A DNA stretch of 64,000 nucleotides from Brevundimonas terrae (GTDB taxonomy: Bacteria > Pseudomonadota > Alphaproteobacteria > Caulobacterales > Caulobacteraceae). The DNA lies in the NCBI RefSeq assembly GCF_011761985.1, contig NZ_JAASQT010000001.1, forward strand, positions 558,001 to 622,000, in the 5' to 3' direction. The notes under the pieces were generated by a model. That model was not told where the DNA came from. It was given only the letters and a program-made list of their open reading frames with translations, and searched no databases. A program made the translations under genes and the position numbers. Positions 18,045 through 26,046 of the stretch are shown one piece after another (position 1 is the stretch's first letter; each line of letters begins with the position of its first letter).

Positions 18045-18665
18045 TTAGCCCCGCTTCATCGCCGCAACGATCACATCCTGCGATTTCTTGGGGCCAAGAT
18101 CGTGGGTCAGGGCGGTGCGGAACTTGCCATCCGGTCCCATCAGATAGGTCGTCAGGCTGTGCTCCATCGTATAGGCCTCGCCCTCGCCGACCTTTTTATA
18201 GAAGGCACGATAGGCCTTGGCCGCGGCCTGAACCTGTTCCTCGGTGCCGGTCAGACCGATCACGCCGTCAGGGAAGCCGTCCGATGACAGATAGTCCTTG
18301 AGCATTTGCGGGGTGTCGCGGGCCGGATCGACGCTGACAAAGACGATCTGCAAGTCCTTGGCGTCCTCGCCCATGCCTTCCTGCACGGCGTTCAGGACGC
18401 CCAGCGTGGTCGGGCAATAGTCGGGGCAATAGGTGAAGCCGAAGAAGACCAGCGTCCATTTGCCGTTCAGCAGGGTCTGGTCCACCGTCTCGCCGTCCTG
18501 ATTGACGAGGGTGAAGTCACCGCCCACCAGAGGCTGGCCCGTCGATACATTCACATCGGCAGGATTTGCGCTGCGCGTATTGTGCACAAACAAGGTGGCC
18601 ACGGCCAAGGCGATGGCGACCAACAGACAGGCAATCGCCAAAATGAATATCGAACGACGGGGCAT
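18045..18665 (-). CDS. SCO1/SenC/PrrC copper chaperone
   Basis: This 206-residue membrane-anchored thioredoxin-fold protein helps assemble the CuA centre of cytochrome oxidase. An N-terminal hydrophobic anchor is at residues 5-27. The copper-binding CxxxC motif is Cys80 and Cys84 (TYCPDYCP), and the third ligand is His169 (TMEHS). The ATG at 18665 has AGAAG upstream; a longer frame would add ten residues without improving the leader. It is divergent from regB with about 78 bases between starts. In Rhodobacter, senC/prrC also sits with regB and regA, which supports a role in respiratory redox control. Confidence 0.93.
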   Translation of the reverse strand: MPRRSIFILAIACLLVAIALAVATLFVHNTRSANPADVNVSTGQPLVGGDFTLVNQDGETVDQTLLNGKWTLVFFGFTYCPDYCPTTLGVLNAVQEGMGEDAKDLQIVFVSVDPARDTPQMLKDYLSSDGFPDGVIGLTGTEEQVQAAAKAYRAFYKKVGEGEAYTMEHSLTTYLMGPDGKFRTALTHDLGPKKSQDVIVAAMKRG

Positions 18666-18742
18666 AGTTCTTCTCGCGCAAAAACCGGTGGCCACAACAG
18701 ACCGCAGTGCGTCCTGACCGAGTTTGGGTCTATAGAAGACGC

Positions 18743-20224
18743 GTGACCTCTAAAGAAGCCCCCTCCCTGTCGCAGGCCGTCGCCGCCGCTGCCAATGGCG
18801 GCGCAGAGAACCTGTTCGGTCTGTCGGACGGTTCCCGACGCGGGCGCGGCCTGCCCATGCGTACCCTGATCGCGCTGCGCTGGTTGTCGATCATCGGTCA
18901 GGCGACCGCTGTCCTCAGTGCCTATTTCGTCATGCATTTCCCGCTGCCGCTGTGGGAATGTCTGGCCACCATCGGGGCCAGTGCGGTGATGAACATCATC
19001 GCCATGATGCGCGCCCGCAATATGCGGCTTTCCCTGCCGGACGGGCCGCGTACGGGCATTCATCTGGGCTTTGATATTTTACAGCTCAGTGTGCTGCTGG
19101 CGCTGACGGGGGGTTTGACCAATCCGTTCTGCCTGTTGCTGGTCGCGCCTGTGTCTGTGGCCGCGGCCAGTCTGAGCATTCGTCAGGCGCTGGTTCTGGG
19201 GGCCATGGCCGTGGCCTGTGTGGTCGGACTTTATCACTGGTCGCTGCCCCTGCCGTGGCTGGTGCATGAGCAACTGGAACTGCCGGGGCTTTACCGGCTG
19301 GAGCTGGGTCTGGCCCTGATGACGGGGATGCTGTTCATCTCCGGCTATACATGGAAGGTCGCCGCCGACGCCGAGAAGCTGGAACTGGCGCTGGCCACCA
19401 CGCAGGATGTGCTGCAACGCGAGCAAAGGCTGGCCGCGATCGGCGGTCTGGCGGCTGCGGCTGCCCACGAACTGGGCACGCCACTGGCCACCATCCAGAT
19501 CGTCGCGCGTGAAATGCTGCGCAGCGCACCGGATGGCAGTCCTGCCGCCGAGGATGCCGCCCTGATCCTGCAACAGGCCGGACGGTGCCGCGATATCCTG
19601 AACCAGTTGTCTGCCTCTCCCGATGAAGGTGATGCCCTCTATGCCGATGTGGCGCTCAAGGCGCTGCTGCAAGAGGTAGCCGAGCCGCACGAGGGCTTTG
19701 ATCTGGAGTTTGATATCTCGGTGCAGAGCGCGGGCAACCAGCCCCTGCCCCGCGTCAAACGTCTACCCGAGATTGTTCACGGCCTGTCGGCTCTGGTCGA
19801 AAATGCCGCCGATTTTGCCACCTCGAAGGTCAGCTTGAGCGCCAGTGTCGATGCCGGATGGATCGCCATCGATATTGTCGATGACGGGCCGGGCTTTGCC
19901 TCGGATGTCCTGCCCCGCCTCGGTGAGCCCTATGTGACCACCCGCCCGCAAAGCAAGGCCCGTCGCGCCCTTGCTGCCCAGTTGTCCGATAGTTCGCGCC
20001 AACCCCAGCCGGTCATTGCCCCCTCGCAAGGCGGTATGGGATTGGGCTTTTTCATCGCCCGCACCCTGCTGGAACGCACAGGGGCCAAGGTGTCTATCGG
20101 GGACGCCGCATCGACCGAAAAAGGCCAAAACAAGGGGGCGCATGTTTCCGTCCGCTGGCCCCGTCAGAGGCTGGAAGCCACCACGCCCGACGATAATCCG
20201 ATGGAACCAGATGTCGCAGTCTAA
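18743..20224 (+). CDS. regB: Redox sensor histidine kinase RegB/PrrB/ActS
   Basis: This sensor kinase of about 493 residues controls genes of respiration and energy metabolism in response to redox state. Five or six membrane segments span about residues 40-190. They include the quinone-sensing motif GGLTNPF at 123-129. The H-box is AAAAHELGTPLAT with His242. The cytosolic cysteine of the RCRDIL block is Cys282, 40 residues after the histidine, the same spacing as His225 and Cys265 of R. capsulatus RegB. The ATPase part has ENAADFA, DDGPGF and GMGLGFF. The GTG start at 18743 is uncertain because no strong ribosome-binding site is seen; a GTG at 18707 is also in frame. Confidence 0.93.
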   Translation: MTSKEAPSLSQAVAAAANGGAENLFGLSDGSRRGRGLPMRTLIALRWLSIIGQATAVLSAYFVMHFPLPLWECLATIGASAVMNIIAMMRARNMRLSLPDGPRTGIHLGFDILQLSVLLALTGGLTNPFCLLLVAPVSVAAASLSIRQALVLGAMAVACVVGLYHWSLPLPWLVHEQLELPGLYRLELGLALMTGMLFISGYTWKVAADAEKLELALATTQDVLQREQRLAAIGGLAAAAAHELGTPLATIQIVAREMLRSAPDGSPAAEDAALILQQAGRCRDILNQLSASPDEGDALYADVALKALLQEVAEPHEGFDLEFDISVQSAGNQPLPRVKRLPEIVHGLSALVENAADFATSKVSLSASVDAGWIAIDIVDDGPGFASDVLPRLGEPYVTTRPQSKARRALAAQLSDSSRQPQPVIAPSQGGMGLGFFIARTLLERTGAKVSIGDAASTEKGQNKGAHVSVRWPRQRLEATTPDDNPMEPDVAV

Positions 20225-20284
20225 GGCTAAAACCTTGACCTCGCGCGTGCGAACCCCGACCTGAAGGTTCAGGAGAACCCCTTA

Positions 20285-20839
20285 ATGTCCGAACTCGAAA
20301 CCCAGATTGCCAGCCTCGCCGACAAGAGCCTGTTATTGCTCGATGACGATCAGGCCCTTCGCACCCGCCTCGGCCGTGCGCTGGAAAGCCGCGGGTTCGA
20401 GGTGGTGCTGGCCGGATCGGTCGCCGAGGCGCTGGAACTGCTGCGCCAAAAGCTTCCGGCCTTTGCCGTGCTGGATATGCGTCTGGAGGACGGCAACGGC
20501 CTCAAGATTGTCGAGACGATCCGTGACCGCCGCGAGGATGCCCGCATTGTCATGCTGACCGGCTATGGCGCGATTGCCACGGCAGTTGCCGCCGTAAAGG
20601 CCGGTGCCGTGGACTATCTGCAAAAGCCCGCCGACGCCGATGATGTGGTCAAGGCGCTGCTGTCTTCGGGGGAAGCGCCGGAGCCGCCCGAAAACCCGAT
20701 GAGCGCCGACCGCGTGCGCTGGGAACATATCCAGCGCGTGTTCGAACTGTGCGACCAGAATGTTTCGGAAACAGCGCGTCGTCTGGGCATGCACCGCAGA
20801 ACCTTGCAGCGCATCCTCGCCAAGCGCGCTCCTCGCTGA
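20285..20839 (+). CDS. regA: Redox response regulator RegA/PrrA/ActR
   Basis: This 184-residue response regulator is the partner of the upstream kinase. The receiver domain has LLLLDDDQALR and the phosphorylated Asp64 in VLDMRLEDGNG, followed by the switch lysine in YLQKPADADD. The C-terminal Fis-type helix-turn-helix (RVRWEHIQRVFELCDQNVSE and ETARRLGMHRRTLQRILAKR) is close to the known RegA effector domain, which is extremely conserved among alphaproteobacteria. The Pro-rich linker EAPEPPENP separates the domains. The gene follows regB by 60 bases, with AGGAG upstream of its ATG and a small hairpin (CCTGAAGGTTCAGG) in the gap. It probably regulates oxidases and the adjacent SCO1 gene. Confidence 0.95.
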   Translation: MSELETQIASLADKSLLLLDDDQALRTRLGRALESRGFEVVLAGSVAEALELLRQKLPAFAVLDMRLEDGNGLKIVETIRDRREDARIVMLTGYGAIATAVAAVKAGAVDYLQKPADADDVVKALLSSGEAPEPPENPMSADRVRWEHIQRVFELCDQNVSETARRLGMHRRTLQRILAKRAPR

Positions 20840-20843
20840 GTTT

Positions 20844-20864
20844 GTTCGAGGCATTGCCTCGAAC
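20844..20864. repeat. Perfect nine-base hairpin next to palindromic element A
   Basis: GTTCGAGGC (20844-20852), ATT, GCCTCGAAC (20856-20864) forms a perfect stem that ends exactly where the palindromic element at 20865 begins. It lies five bases after the regA stop and has no following T run. It may form part of a composite repeat with the adjacent element or mark the 3' end of the regB-regA message. Confidence 0.6.
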
Positions 20865-20904
20865 GCCCTACCGCTATCGCCGCGGGCGATAGCTACTTGA
20901 GGGC
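20865..20904 (+). repeat. Three-part palindromic element, copy A
   Basis: The outer stem GCCCT (20865-20869) pairs with AGGGC (20900-20904). The left joint is ACC. The inner hairpin GCTATCGCC-GCG-GGCGATAGC (20873-20893) is perfect over nine bases. The right joint is TACTTG. The same joints occur in copies B and C at 29039 and 29110, with different but self-complementary stems. Confidence 0.65.
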
Positions 20905-20916
20905 AGGAACTCCATT

Positions 20917-21366
20917 TCAAGAATCGCTGCGTATCATTCTGAAAGCGCTCAGCCTGCCGAAAGCAATCAGCATGGCTTTTCGGCGGGCGGCGGCCAGAGG
21001 AGCGGCTATGGCCTCGCGGATGACGGCACCGCCAAAGCCGTCGGCAACGATCAGACCGACATCTTCAGGCGGGATGTCGGCGGGAAACTCGGGTGCAACG
21101 GCGAAATAGAAAGCGTCGCAAAAGGGCGCGTATTCCTGCCATTTGCGATCCACGCGATAGTCGTCGAGGCCGGATTTAACCTCGACAATAATGATGTCGC
21201 CCTTCTTGCCCAGCGCCAGCACATCGGCCCTGCGGCCATTGGGCAGGCAGACCTCGGTCAGGGGCGCATAGCCCATATCGGCCACCAGACGAGCCACACC
21301 CCTTGTGATCGCATGGGTGGTGTCGGGGCGGCTGAAAACCAGTTCGATGTTCAGGTTTTCAGCCAT
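20917..21366 (-). CDS. mmcB: MmcB family DNA repair protein
   Basis: This 149-residue protein matches the MmcB family, described in Caulobacter as a contributor to DNA-damage tolerance. The likely nuclease fold shows Asp48 (RRADVLALG), then Glu62 and Lys64 in IIIVEVKSG, a PD-(D/E)xK-like arrangement. YRVDRKWQEYAPFCDAFYFAVA is also characteristic. It is the last gene of a minus-strand operon with thpR and an acetyltransferase, four bases downstream of the latter. In Caulobacter this gene belongs to the CtrA regulon; no complete CtrA box was noticed upstream of the operon here. Confidence 0.88.
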   Translation of the reverse strand: MAENLNIELVFSRPDTTHAITRGVARLVADMGYAPLTEVCLPNGRRADVLALGKKGDIIIVEVKSGLDDYRVDRKWQEYAPFCDAFYFAVAPEFPADIPPEDVGLIVADGFGGAVIREAIAAPLAAARRKAMLIAFGRLSAFRMIRSDS

Positions 21367-21370
21367 GGCC

Positions 21371-21934
21371 CTACCCGATCAGCCGTGCGCGATTGGCCTG
21401 CCACTCGGTGCGGGTCTGGCCCCAGATATCGACCGGCATGTCATCGAACGGCACCGGCATCGGGCGCGGTCCCCGATTATAGGAGCCAAGTTTTTCGGCG
21501 ACCTTTTGCGAGGGTATATTGGCTGGATCAATGCAGTGGATGACCTCGGGCCAGTCCAGAACATCGAACGCATAGTCCATACAGGCGATGGAGGCCTCGA
21601 CGGCATAACCCTTGCCATGGGCGTCGGGGTGCAGGCTCCAGCCCACCTCGCGGCCCGGCCAGTCATACGGGTGTAGCGGACCGATCCGGCCCAACCACAG
21701 GCCGGACGATTTCTCGATCACCGAGAACATGCCCTCGCCGTGCAGGGCCCACATACCCGCCACCGAGGCCATGGTGCGCCAGACCTGATGTTTGGACTGC
21801 ACCCCGCCGATAAAACGGGTGGCCTCTTCATCGGCCAGAAGCTCGCACCAGCGCGGGAAGTCCTCCAGCGTCGGCGGGCGCAGGATCAGGCGGTCGGTTT
21901 CGATTGTAGGGCCAAGGATCACCGCATCACTCAC
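21371..21934 (-). CDS. GNAT family N-acetyltransferase (RimJ/RimL-like)
   Basis: This 187-residue acetyltransferase opens with TIETDRLILRPPTLEDFPRW, typical of the RimJ/RimL group. The acetyl-CoA binding region is HPDAHGKGYAVEA (the usual pattern is RxxGxG/A), followed by the VIHCIDPANIPSQKVAEKLG block. The acceptor is unknown and could be a protein N-terminus or a small molecule. The GTG start overlaps the stop of thpR by four bases (GTGA), so the two are translationally coupled. MmcB follows four bases after the stop. Confidence 0.88.
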   Translation of the reverse strand: MSDAVILGPTIETDRLILRPPTLEDFPRWCELLADEEATRFIGGVQSKHQVWRTMASVAGMWALHGEGMFSVIEKSSGLWLGRIGPLHPYDWPGREVGWSLHPDAHGKGYAVEASIACMDYAFDVLDWPEVIHCIDPANIPSQKVAEKLGSYNRGPRPMPVPFDDMPVDIWGQTRTEWQANRARLIG

Positions 21935-22470
21935 AGGTAATACTCCCGCTCCAGCGTATAGACGCTGCCACTATCGGTCAGAATGCTGGAATAGAGGCCA
22001 AATGTCTCGAACCGGATCGGCGGGGAATGCAGCATATTGTGGCCGGTCATCCATGCGCCCACCCTGTCAGGGTCCACATGCGGTTTCAGATAGGCCAGCG
22101 TCACATGCGGGCGATAGTCGCGCCGTTCGGGCGGCAGGCCTGCGCGCTCTCCCGCCGTCTTGCAGCGGGCGGCCAACTGGGTCAGCGGCTCTGAAGCTTT
22201 GACACCGGCCCACAGGGTTTGGCTGCGGTGATTATCGCCAAAGGCCCCAACGCCCGACAGTTCCAGTTCAAACGCCCCGCGTCCTTCGGCCTTGACCAGT
22301 TCGGAGGCCAGATCGTCGGCCTGTCGCTCATTGGCCTCGCCATAGAAGGCCAGCGTGATGTGAAGCTGGTCCAGCGGTCGCCATTTCGCCCCCGGCAGAC
22401 CGGATTGGCGGCGGGCAAGCGTTTCGGCAATGTGTTCGGGCACATGAAGCGCGGTGAATAATCTGAGCAT
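21931..22470 (-). CDS. thpR: RNA 2',3'-cyclic phosphodiesterase (LigT-like)
   Basis: This protein of about 179 residues belongs to the 2H phosphoesterase family and opens 2',3'-cyclic phosphates at RNA ends. Both catalytic HxT motifs are visible: LHITLAFYGE (His37, Thr39) and RPHVTLAYLK. The start MLRLFTALHVPEH is the canonical family N-terminus, so the ATG at 22470 is preferred. The frame continues upstream to 22551, so a 17-26 residue extension is possible. It is first in an operon with the acetyltransferase and mmcB, divergent from the Bax-inhibitor-1 gene. Confidence 0.9.
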   Translation of the reverse strand: MLRLFTALHVPEHIAETLARRQSGLPGAKWRPLDQLHITLAFYGEANERQADDLASELVKAEGRGAFELELSGVGAFGDNHRSQTLWAGVKASEPLTQLAARCKTAGERAGLPPERRDYRPHVTLAYLKPHVDPDRVGAWMTGHNMLHSPPIRFETFGLYSSILTDSGSVYTLEREYYL

Positions 22471-22555
22471 GCGACCGTTGGTAGCGGCTGGAACGCGCGG
22501 TTGAAAGTCGGGTTTTTCTTGCATTGAACCCGGTCCGACACGATATTTCACTCAA

Positions 22556-22573
22556 GGTCGGCATAATCCGACC
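22556..22573 (+). promoter_or_regulatory. Hairpin in the leader of the BI-1/YbhL-like gene
   Basis: GGTCGG (22556-22561), CATAAT, CCGACC (22568-22573) lies just before the AGGAG ribosome-binding site of the downstream gene. A conserved ybhL leader RNA is known upstream of homologous genes in some alphaproteobacteria. Whether this hairpin belongs to it is inference from position only. Confidence 0.4.
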
Positions 22574-22594
22574 ATTTAGGAGACGAGTTTCGCG

Positions 22595-23344
22595 ATGAGC
22601 GACTTCAACAACGGCTATGCGCGCCCGATCCCTCAGTCGGCGGACATGTCCGTCGACGCCGGTCTGCGCGCCTTCATGCTGGGCGTTTACAACAAGCTGG
22701 CCCTTGGTCTGGCGGTTGCGGGTGCCCTCGCCTATGTCACCGGCAATGTCGAGCCGGTGCAACAACTGCTGTTTGCCCGCACTGCGGACGGCCGTATCGG
22801 CCTGACCCTGCTGGGCATGATCGTACAGTTCTCGCCGCTGGTCATGCTGTTCGGCTCGATGTTCTTCATGAAGAACCCGACCGCGCGTGGTGTGAACATC
22901 CTTTACTGGGCTGTGGTCGCCACCATCGGTGCGGGTCTGGGCGTTCTGTTCCTGACCTATACGGGTGGTTCGCTGGCCTCGACCTTCTTTGTCACGGCCG
23001 CCGCCTTTGCTGGCCTCAGCCTTGTTGGTTACACGACCAAGAAGGACCTGACGGGTATGGGCACCTTCCTGATCATGGGTGTGATCGGCCTGATCCTTGC
23101 CACCCTGGTCAATGCCTTCTTCGTCAAGTCGGGCATGTTCGGTCTGGTGATTTCGGGTCTGGGCGTGCTGATCTTTGCGGGTCTGATTGCCTATGACACC
23201 CAGCGCCTGAAGATGACCTATTATGCTCTGGGCGGCGACAAGCAAGCCATGGGCGTGGCCACCGGTTTTGGTGCGCTGAGCCTGTTCATCAACTTCATCA
23301 ACCTGTTCCAGTTCCTGCTCGCCTTCCTTGGCCAGCGTGAATAG
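22595..23344 (+). CDS. Bax inhibitor-1/YccA family membrane protein
   Basis: This 249-residue protein has seven hydrophobic segments between about residues 28 and 245. It carries the BI-1 family signature near the C-terminus, LIFAGLIAYDTQRLK, with conserved Asp in the pore region, and ends with LFINFINLFQFLLAFLGQRE. It is the YbhL/YccA type of transmembrane BAX inhibitor motif proteins. Family members are proposed pH-sensitive calcium leak channels or modulators of membrane proteases. The polar N-terminal 25 residues are typical. AGGAG lies 13 bases upstream of the ATG. A palindromic element and a strong terminator follow. Confidence 0.93.
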   Translation: MSDFNNGYARPIPQSADMSVDAGLRAFMLGVYNKLALGLAVAGALAYVTGNVEPVQQLLFARTADGRIGLTLLGMIVQFSPLVMLFGSMFFMKNPTARGVNILYWAVVATIGAGLGVLFLTYTGGSLASTFFVTAAAFAGLSLVGYTTKKDLTGMGTFLIMGVIGLILATLVNAFFVKSGMFGLVISGLGVLIFAGLIAYDTQRLKMTYYALGGDKQAMGVATGFGALSLFINFINLFQFLLAFLGQRE

Positions 23345-23355
23345 GGCTTTTTAGG

Positions 23356-23396
23356 TGCGCTATGGCAGCGACGCGGTCGCCGCCGACTTGAGCGTG
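23356..23396 (+). repeat. Three-part palindromic element, copy D
   Basis: Outer arms TGCGCT (23356-23361) and AGCGTG (23391-23396) pair with two G-U pairs. The left joint is AT. The inner hairpin GGC-A-GCGAC-GCG-GTCGC-C-GCC occupies 23364-23384. The right joint is GACTTG. It is strongly similar to copy E at 46323 (minus strand). It lies 12 bases after the BI-1 stop and before the terminator. Confidence 0.6.
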
Positions 23397-23412
23397 ATGA
23401 AGCCTGATTTAG

Positions 23413-23444
23413 AAAAGCCCCGCTGGATACAGCGGGGCTTTTTT
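23413..23444. terminator. Bidirectional intrinsic terminator
   Basis: The stem AAAAGCCCCGCT (23413-23424) with AGCGGGGCTTTT (23431-23442) continues into a T run on the plus strand. On the minus strand it serves the convergent DUF2794 gene, whose stop codon lies at its edge. Confidence 0.88.
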
Positions 23445-23778
23445 ATTCCACCACCGTGAACCGGCGGGCATCGAACACCTTGAGCACCTGCGCCAGTTCG
23501 CGGCCGCGTTTGAGGATCACACCGCCCTCGCCCATGACCGCATACTGACCCTGTTTCAGACGCAAGGACGGGCGTTTCTCAACGCGATAGGCGGGCGCAT
23601 CGCCATGACGGCGAAAGACGGCAAACTCGGCCACATCCTTGAGGCCCCCCATCGCATAATCCCGCCACTCCCCTTGCGCGACCATCCGGCCATAGACCCG
23701 CAACAGTTGATCCAGTTCGCGGCGGTCCCAGAAGACAGGGCCGTTCAACGGTGTTTCCGGTGTCTGATCCATGCTCAT
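23443..23778 (-). CDS. DUF2794 protein
   Basis: This 111-residue protein matches DUF2794, a family found almost only in alphaproteobacteria. Characteristic blocks are FWDRRELDQLLRVYGRMVAQGEWRDYA (seen here in full) and FRRHGDAPAYRVEKRPSLRL, followed by QGQYAVMGEGGVILKRG. It has no signal peptide or membrane segment. Function is unknown. It is often found near fabI-like or housekeeping genes; here it is divergent from fabI. A second ATG two codons downstream is possible. Confidence 0.85.
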   Translation of the reverse strand: MSMDQTPETPLNGPVFWDRRELDQLLRVYGRMVAQGEWRDYAMGGLKDVAEFAVFRRHGDAPAYRVEKRPSLRLKQGQYAVMGEGGVILKRGRELAQVLKVFDARRFTVVE

Positions 23779-23901
23779 GAACAGCAGATTACGCCGACAT
23801 ATCGCCTTGAACAGCCCTGACAGGTTTCCCTAGCGTCTTGTCAGTCTGGGCGGCGAGGTCCAAAAGGCAGATCAAGAGATTTGATTTCGAGGAGAAAATC
23901 C

Positions 23902-24717
23902 ATGGCTGACGGCTGGGACATGCCTAAGGGCGAGCTGATGAAGGGCAAAAAAGGCCTGATCATGGGCGTTGCCAACTCCAACTCCATTGCTTGGGGTATT
24001 GCTTCGCAACTGGCGGCCCAGGGTGCGGAACTGGCCTTTACCTATCTGGGTGAAAGCCTGGAGCGCCGCGTGCGCCCGCTGGCCGAAAGCGTCGGTGCCA
24101 AGGCCATCATCCCGTGCGACGTGTCGGACGATGCCTCGATGGACGCCGCCTTTGCCGAGCTGGAAAAGACCTTCGGCACGATCGACTTCGTCGTTCACTC
24201 GGTGGCCTTCGCCAACAAGAACGAACTGCAAGGCTCGTTCGTGGACAACACCACCCGTGACAGCTTCCTGCTGGCCATGAACATCTCGGTGTTCAGCTTC
24301 GTGGACGTGGCCAAGCGTTCGGCCAAGCTGATGCCGAACGGTGGCTCGATGATCACCCTGACCTATCTGGGTTCGGAACGCGTGATCCCGAACTACAACA
24401 CCATGGGTGTGGCCAAGGCTGGTCTGGAAGCGGCAACCCGTTACATCGCCCGCGATCTGGGTCCGAAGAACATCCGCGTCAACGCCATCTCGGCCGGTGC
24501 CATGCGTACGCTTTCGCTGGCTGGCATTTCCGGCGGTCGTGGCCTGCACTCCAAGTCGGCACAGTTCTCGCTGATCAAGGAAGAGACCTCGATGGAAGGC
24601 GTCGCCGGTGCGGCCCTGTGGCTGACCTCGGATCTGGGTCGTTCGACCACGGGTGAAGTGGTTCACGTCGATGCCGGCTTCCACGCTGTGGGCCTGCCGG
24701 ACGACATGGAAGGTTAA
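23902..24717 (+). CDS. fabI: Enoyl-[acyl-carrier-protein] reductase (NADH)
   Basis: This 271-residue short-chain dehydrogenase-type enzyme reduces enoyl-ACP in the last step of each fatty acid elongation cycle. The cofactor motif is GLIMGVANSNSIAWGIA. The catalytic residues Tyr155, Tyr165 and Lys172 lie in TYLGSERVIPNYNTMGVAK with the same spacing as Tyr146, Tyr156 and Lys163 of E. coli. AISAGAMRTLSLAGI is the substrate-loop region, with Ala where E. coli has Pro. The ATG at 23902 follows GAGGAG. It is monocistronic with its own terminator and is the target type of triclosan. Confidence 0.95.
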   Translation: MADGWDMPKGELMKGKKGLIMGVANSNSIAWGIASQLAAQGAELAFTYLGESLERRVRPLAESVGAKAIIPCDVSDDASMDAAFAELEKTFGTIDFVVHSVAFANKNELQGSFVDNTTRDSFLLAMNISVFSFVDVAKRSAKLMPNGGSMITLTYLGSERVIPNYNTMGVAKAGLEAATRYIARDLGPKNIRVNAISAGAMRTLSLAGISGGRGLHSKSAQFSLIKEETSMEGVAGAALWLTSDLGRSTTGEVVHVDAGFHAVGLPDDMEG

Positions 24718-24735
24718 GACCCGACCAAAACCAAG

Positions 24736-24766
24736 GAGGAAGCAGCCCGGCTGCTTCCTCTTTTTT
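24736..24766 (+). terminator. fabI terminator
   Basis: A perfect 11-base stem, GAGGAAGCAGC (24736-24746) and GCTGCTTCCTC (24750-24760), is followed by six T. Confidence 0.92.
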
Positions 24767-24789
24767 ATGTCCTGTGATCGGGTTTTGTG

Positions 24790-25944
24790 ATGCGCGCCTT
24801 CGCTCCTCCGGCTTCTTTTTCTGCGGCTGTGGTGGCCACCATTATCGGGTTTGGCGGCACCGTCGCGCTTGTCGTTCAGGCCGGACAGGCCCTCGGGGCC
24901 AGCCCGTCCCAGATCATCTCCATGCTGGCCGCACTGGCCATCGGCATTGGGGCGACAGGGGCGGTCCTCAGCTGGCGGCTGAAAATGCCCGTCGTACTGG
25001 CATGGTCCACGCCGGGGGCCGCCCTGCTGGCAGCGACCACGGCGGGCTATGACTGGGCCACGGCGGTCGGGGCCTTTGTGCTGGCCGGTCTGATGATGGT
25101 GCTGACGGGGTTGATCCCTGTCCTTGGCCGACTGGCGGGGCGTATTCCGGCGGGCATAGCGGCGGGTATGCTGGCGGGCGTACTGCTGCCCTTCTGTCTG
25201 AAACTGTTTCAGGCCCTGCCGCTGGATACGATCCTAATCGCCGCTCTGGTTGCGGTGTTTCTGGCCTTTAGACGGCTGGCTCCGGTCTGGGCTGTGCCTG
25301 CGGTTCTGGTTGTCGCCTTTGCGGTACTGGCCGTGCGCGGCCAGATGGCCCTGCCGCTGGATAATGGCCTGTTTACGCGCCTTGATCCGACTATGCCCCG
25401 TTTTGACTGGAAGGCCGCCATCGGGCTGGCTGTACCGCTTTATCTGGTGACGCTGGCCTCGCAGAACCTGCCCGGCCTGGTGGTCCTGAAGAACGCAGGC
25501 TATGAGCCGCCCGCCAATAAATTGATCTTCTGGGGCGGGATGAGCAGCACCCTGATGGCGCCGTTTGGTGCGCATGGTGTCAATCTGGCCGCCATTACGG
25601 CTGCGATCTGTACCGATGCCGATGCCCACCCCGATGCGGCCCAGCGCTGGAAGGTCGGGGTTTTGTACGGGCTGCTCTATCTGGTTGTGGCGGCCTTCAT
25701 ACCGCCGCTGGCGCAACTGTTCATGGATATGCCTGCGCATATTCTGGCCAGTATTACCGGCCTTGCCCTGATTGCCCCGCTGACCGGTGCGCTGACCACC
25801 GTCTTTACCCACGAGAAGGGCCGTGAGGCGGCCATCCTGACCTTTGTGGCCACCGCCTCGGGTTTGGCCCTGTTTGGCGTGGGATCAGCCTTCTGGGGGC
25901 TGGTAACCGGTTTTGCCGCCCTGCTGGTGCTGCGCCGGAACTAA
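24790..25944 (+). CDS. BenE family (benzoate/H+ symporter-like) transporter
   Basis: This 384-residue integral membrane protein has 11-12 hydrophobic segments and belongs to the BenE family. Diagnostic blocks are KMPVVLAWSTPGAALLA near residue 65, AFGAHGVNLAAITAAICTD (core GVNLAAITAAIC) and LASITGLALIAPLTGALTT. Family members import benzoate in aromatic degraders. No benzoate catabolism genes lie nearby, so the true substrate is open. A GTG three bases earlier is in frame; the ATG at 24790 was chosen. No strong ribosome-binding site is visible. It follows the fabI terminator directly. Confidence 0.88.
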   Translation: MRAFAPPASFSAAVVATIIGFGGTVALVVQAGQALGASPSQIISMLAALAIGIGATGAVLSWRLKMPVVLAWSTPGAALLAATTAGYDWATAVGAFVLAGLMMVLTGLIPVLGRLAGRIPAGIAAGMLAGVLLPFCLKLFQALPLDTILIAALVAVFLAFRRLAPVWAVPAVLVVAFAVLAVRGQMALPLDNGLFTRLDPTMPRFDWKAAIGLAVPLYLVTLASQNLPGLVVLKNAGYEPPANKLIFWGGMSSTLMAPFGAHGVNLAAITAAICTDADAHPDAAQRWKVGVLYGLLYLVVAAFIPPLAQLFMDMPAHILASITGLALIAPLTGALTTVFTHEKGREAAILTFVATASGLALFGVGSAFWGLVTGFAALLVLRRN

Positions 25945-26046
25945 GGAACCGCCATTTGTGCGCTTTTACAATTTGAGGGTTTCGCCCATAGCCTACGCAT
26001 GGCAGCTTGGCGTTTAACCGATCACGGTTCAACCAGCGAGGCGATT

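Noticed and set aside
18707..18742. Longer start for the RegB kinase
   Set aside because: The GTG at 18707 is in frame but lacks a ribosome-binding site and adds an Arg-rich stretch unlike homologues. It is kept only as an alternative.
24790..25944. Part of a benzoate degradation cluster
   Set aside because: Only the BenE-like transporter is present. Neighbours are fabI and a YegP-like protein, with no ring-cleavage genes.
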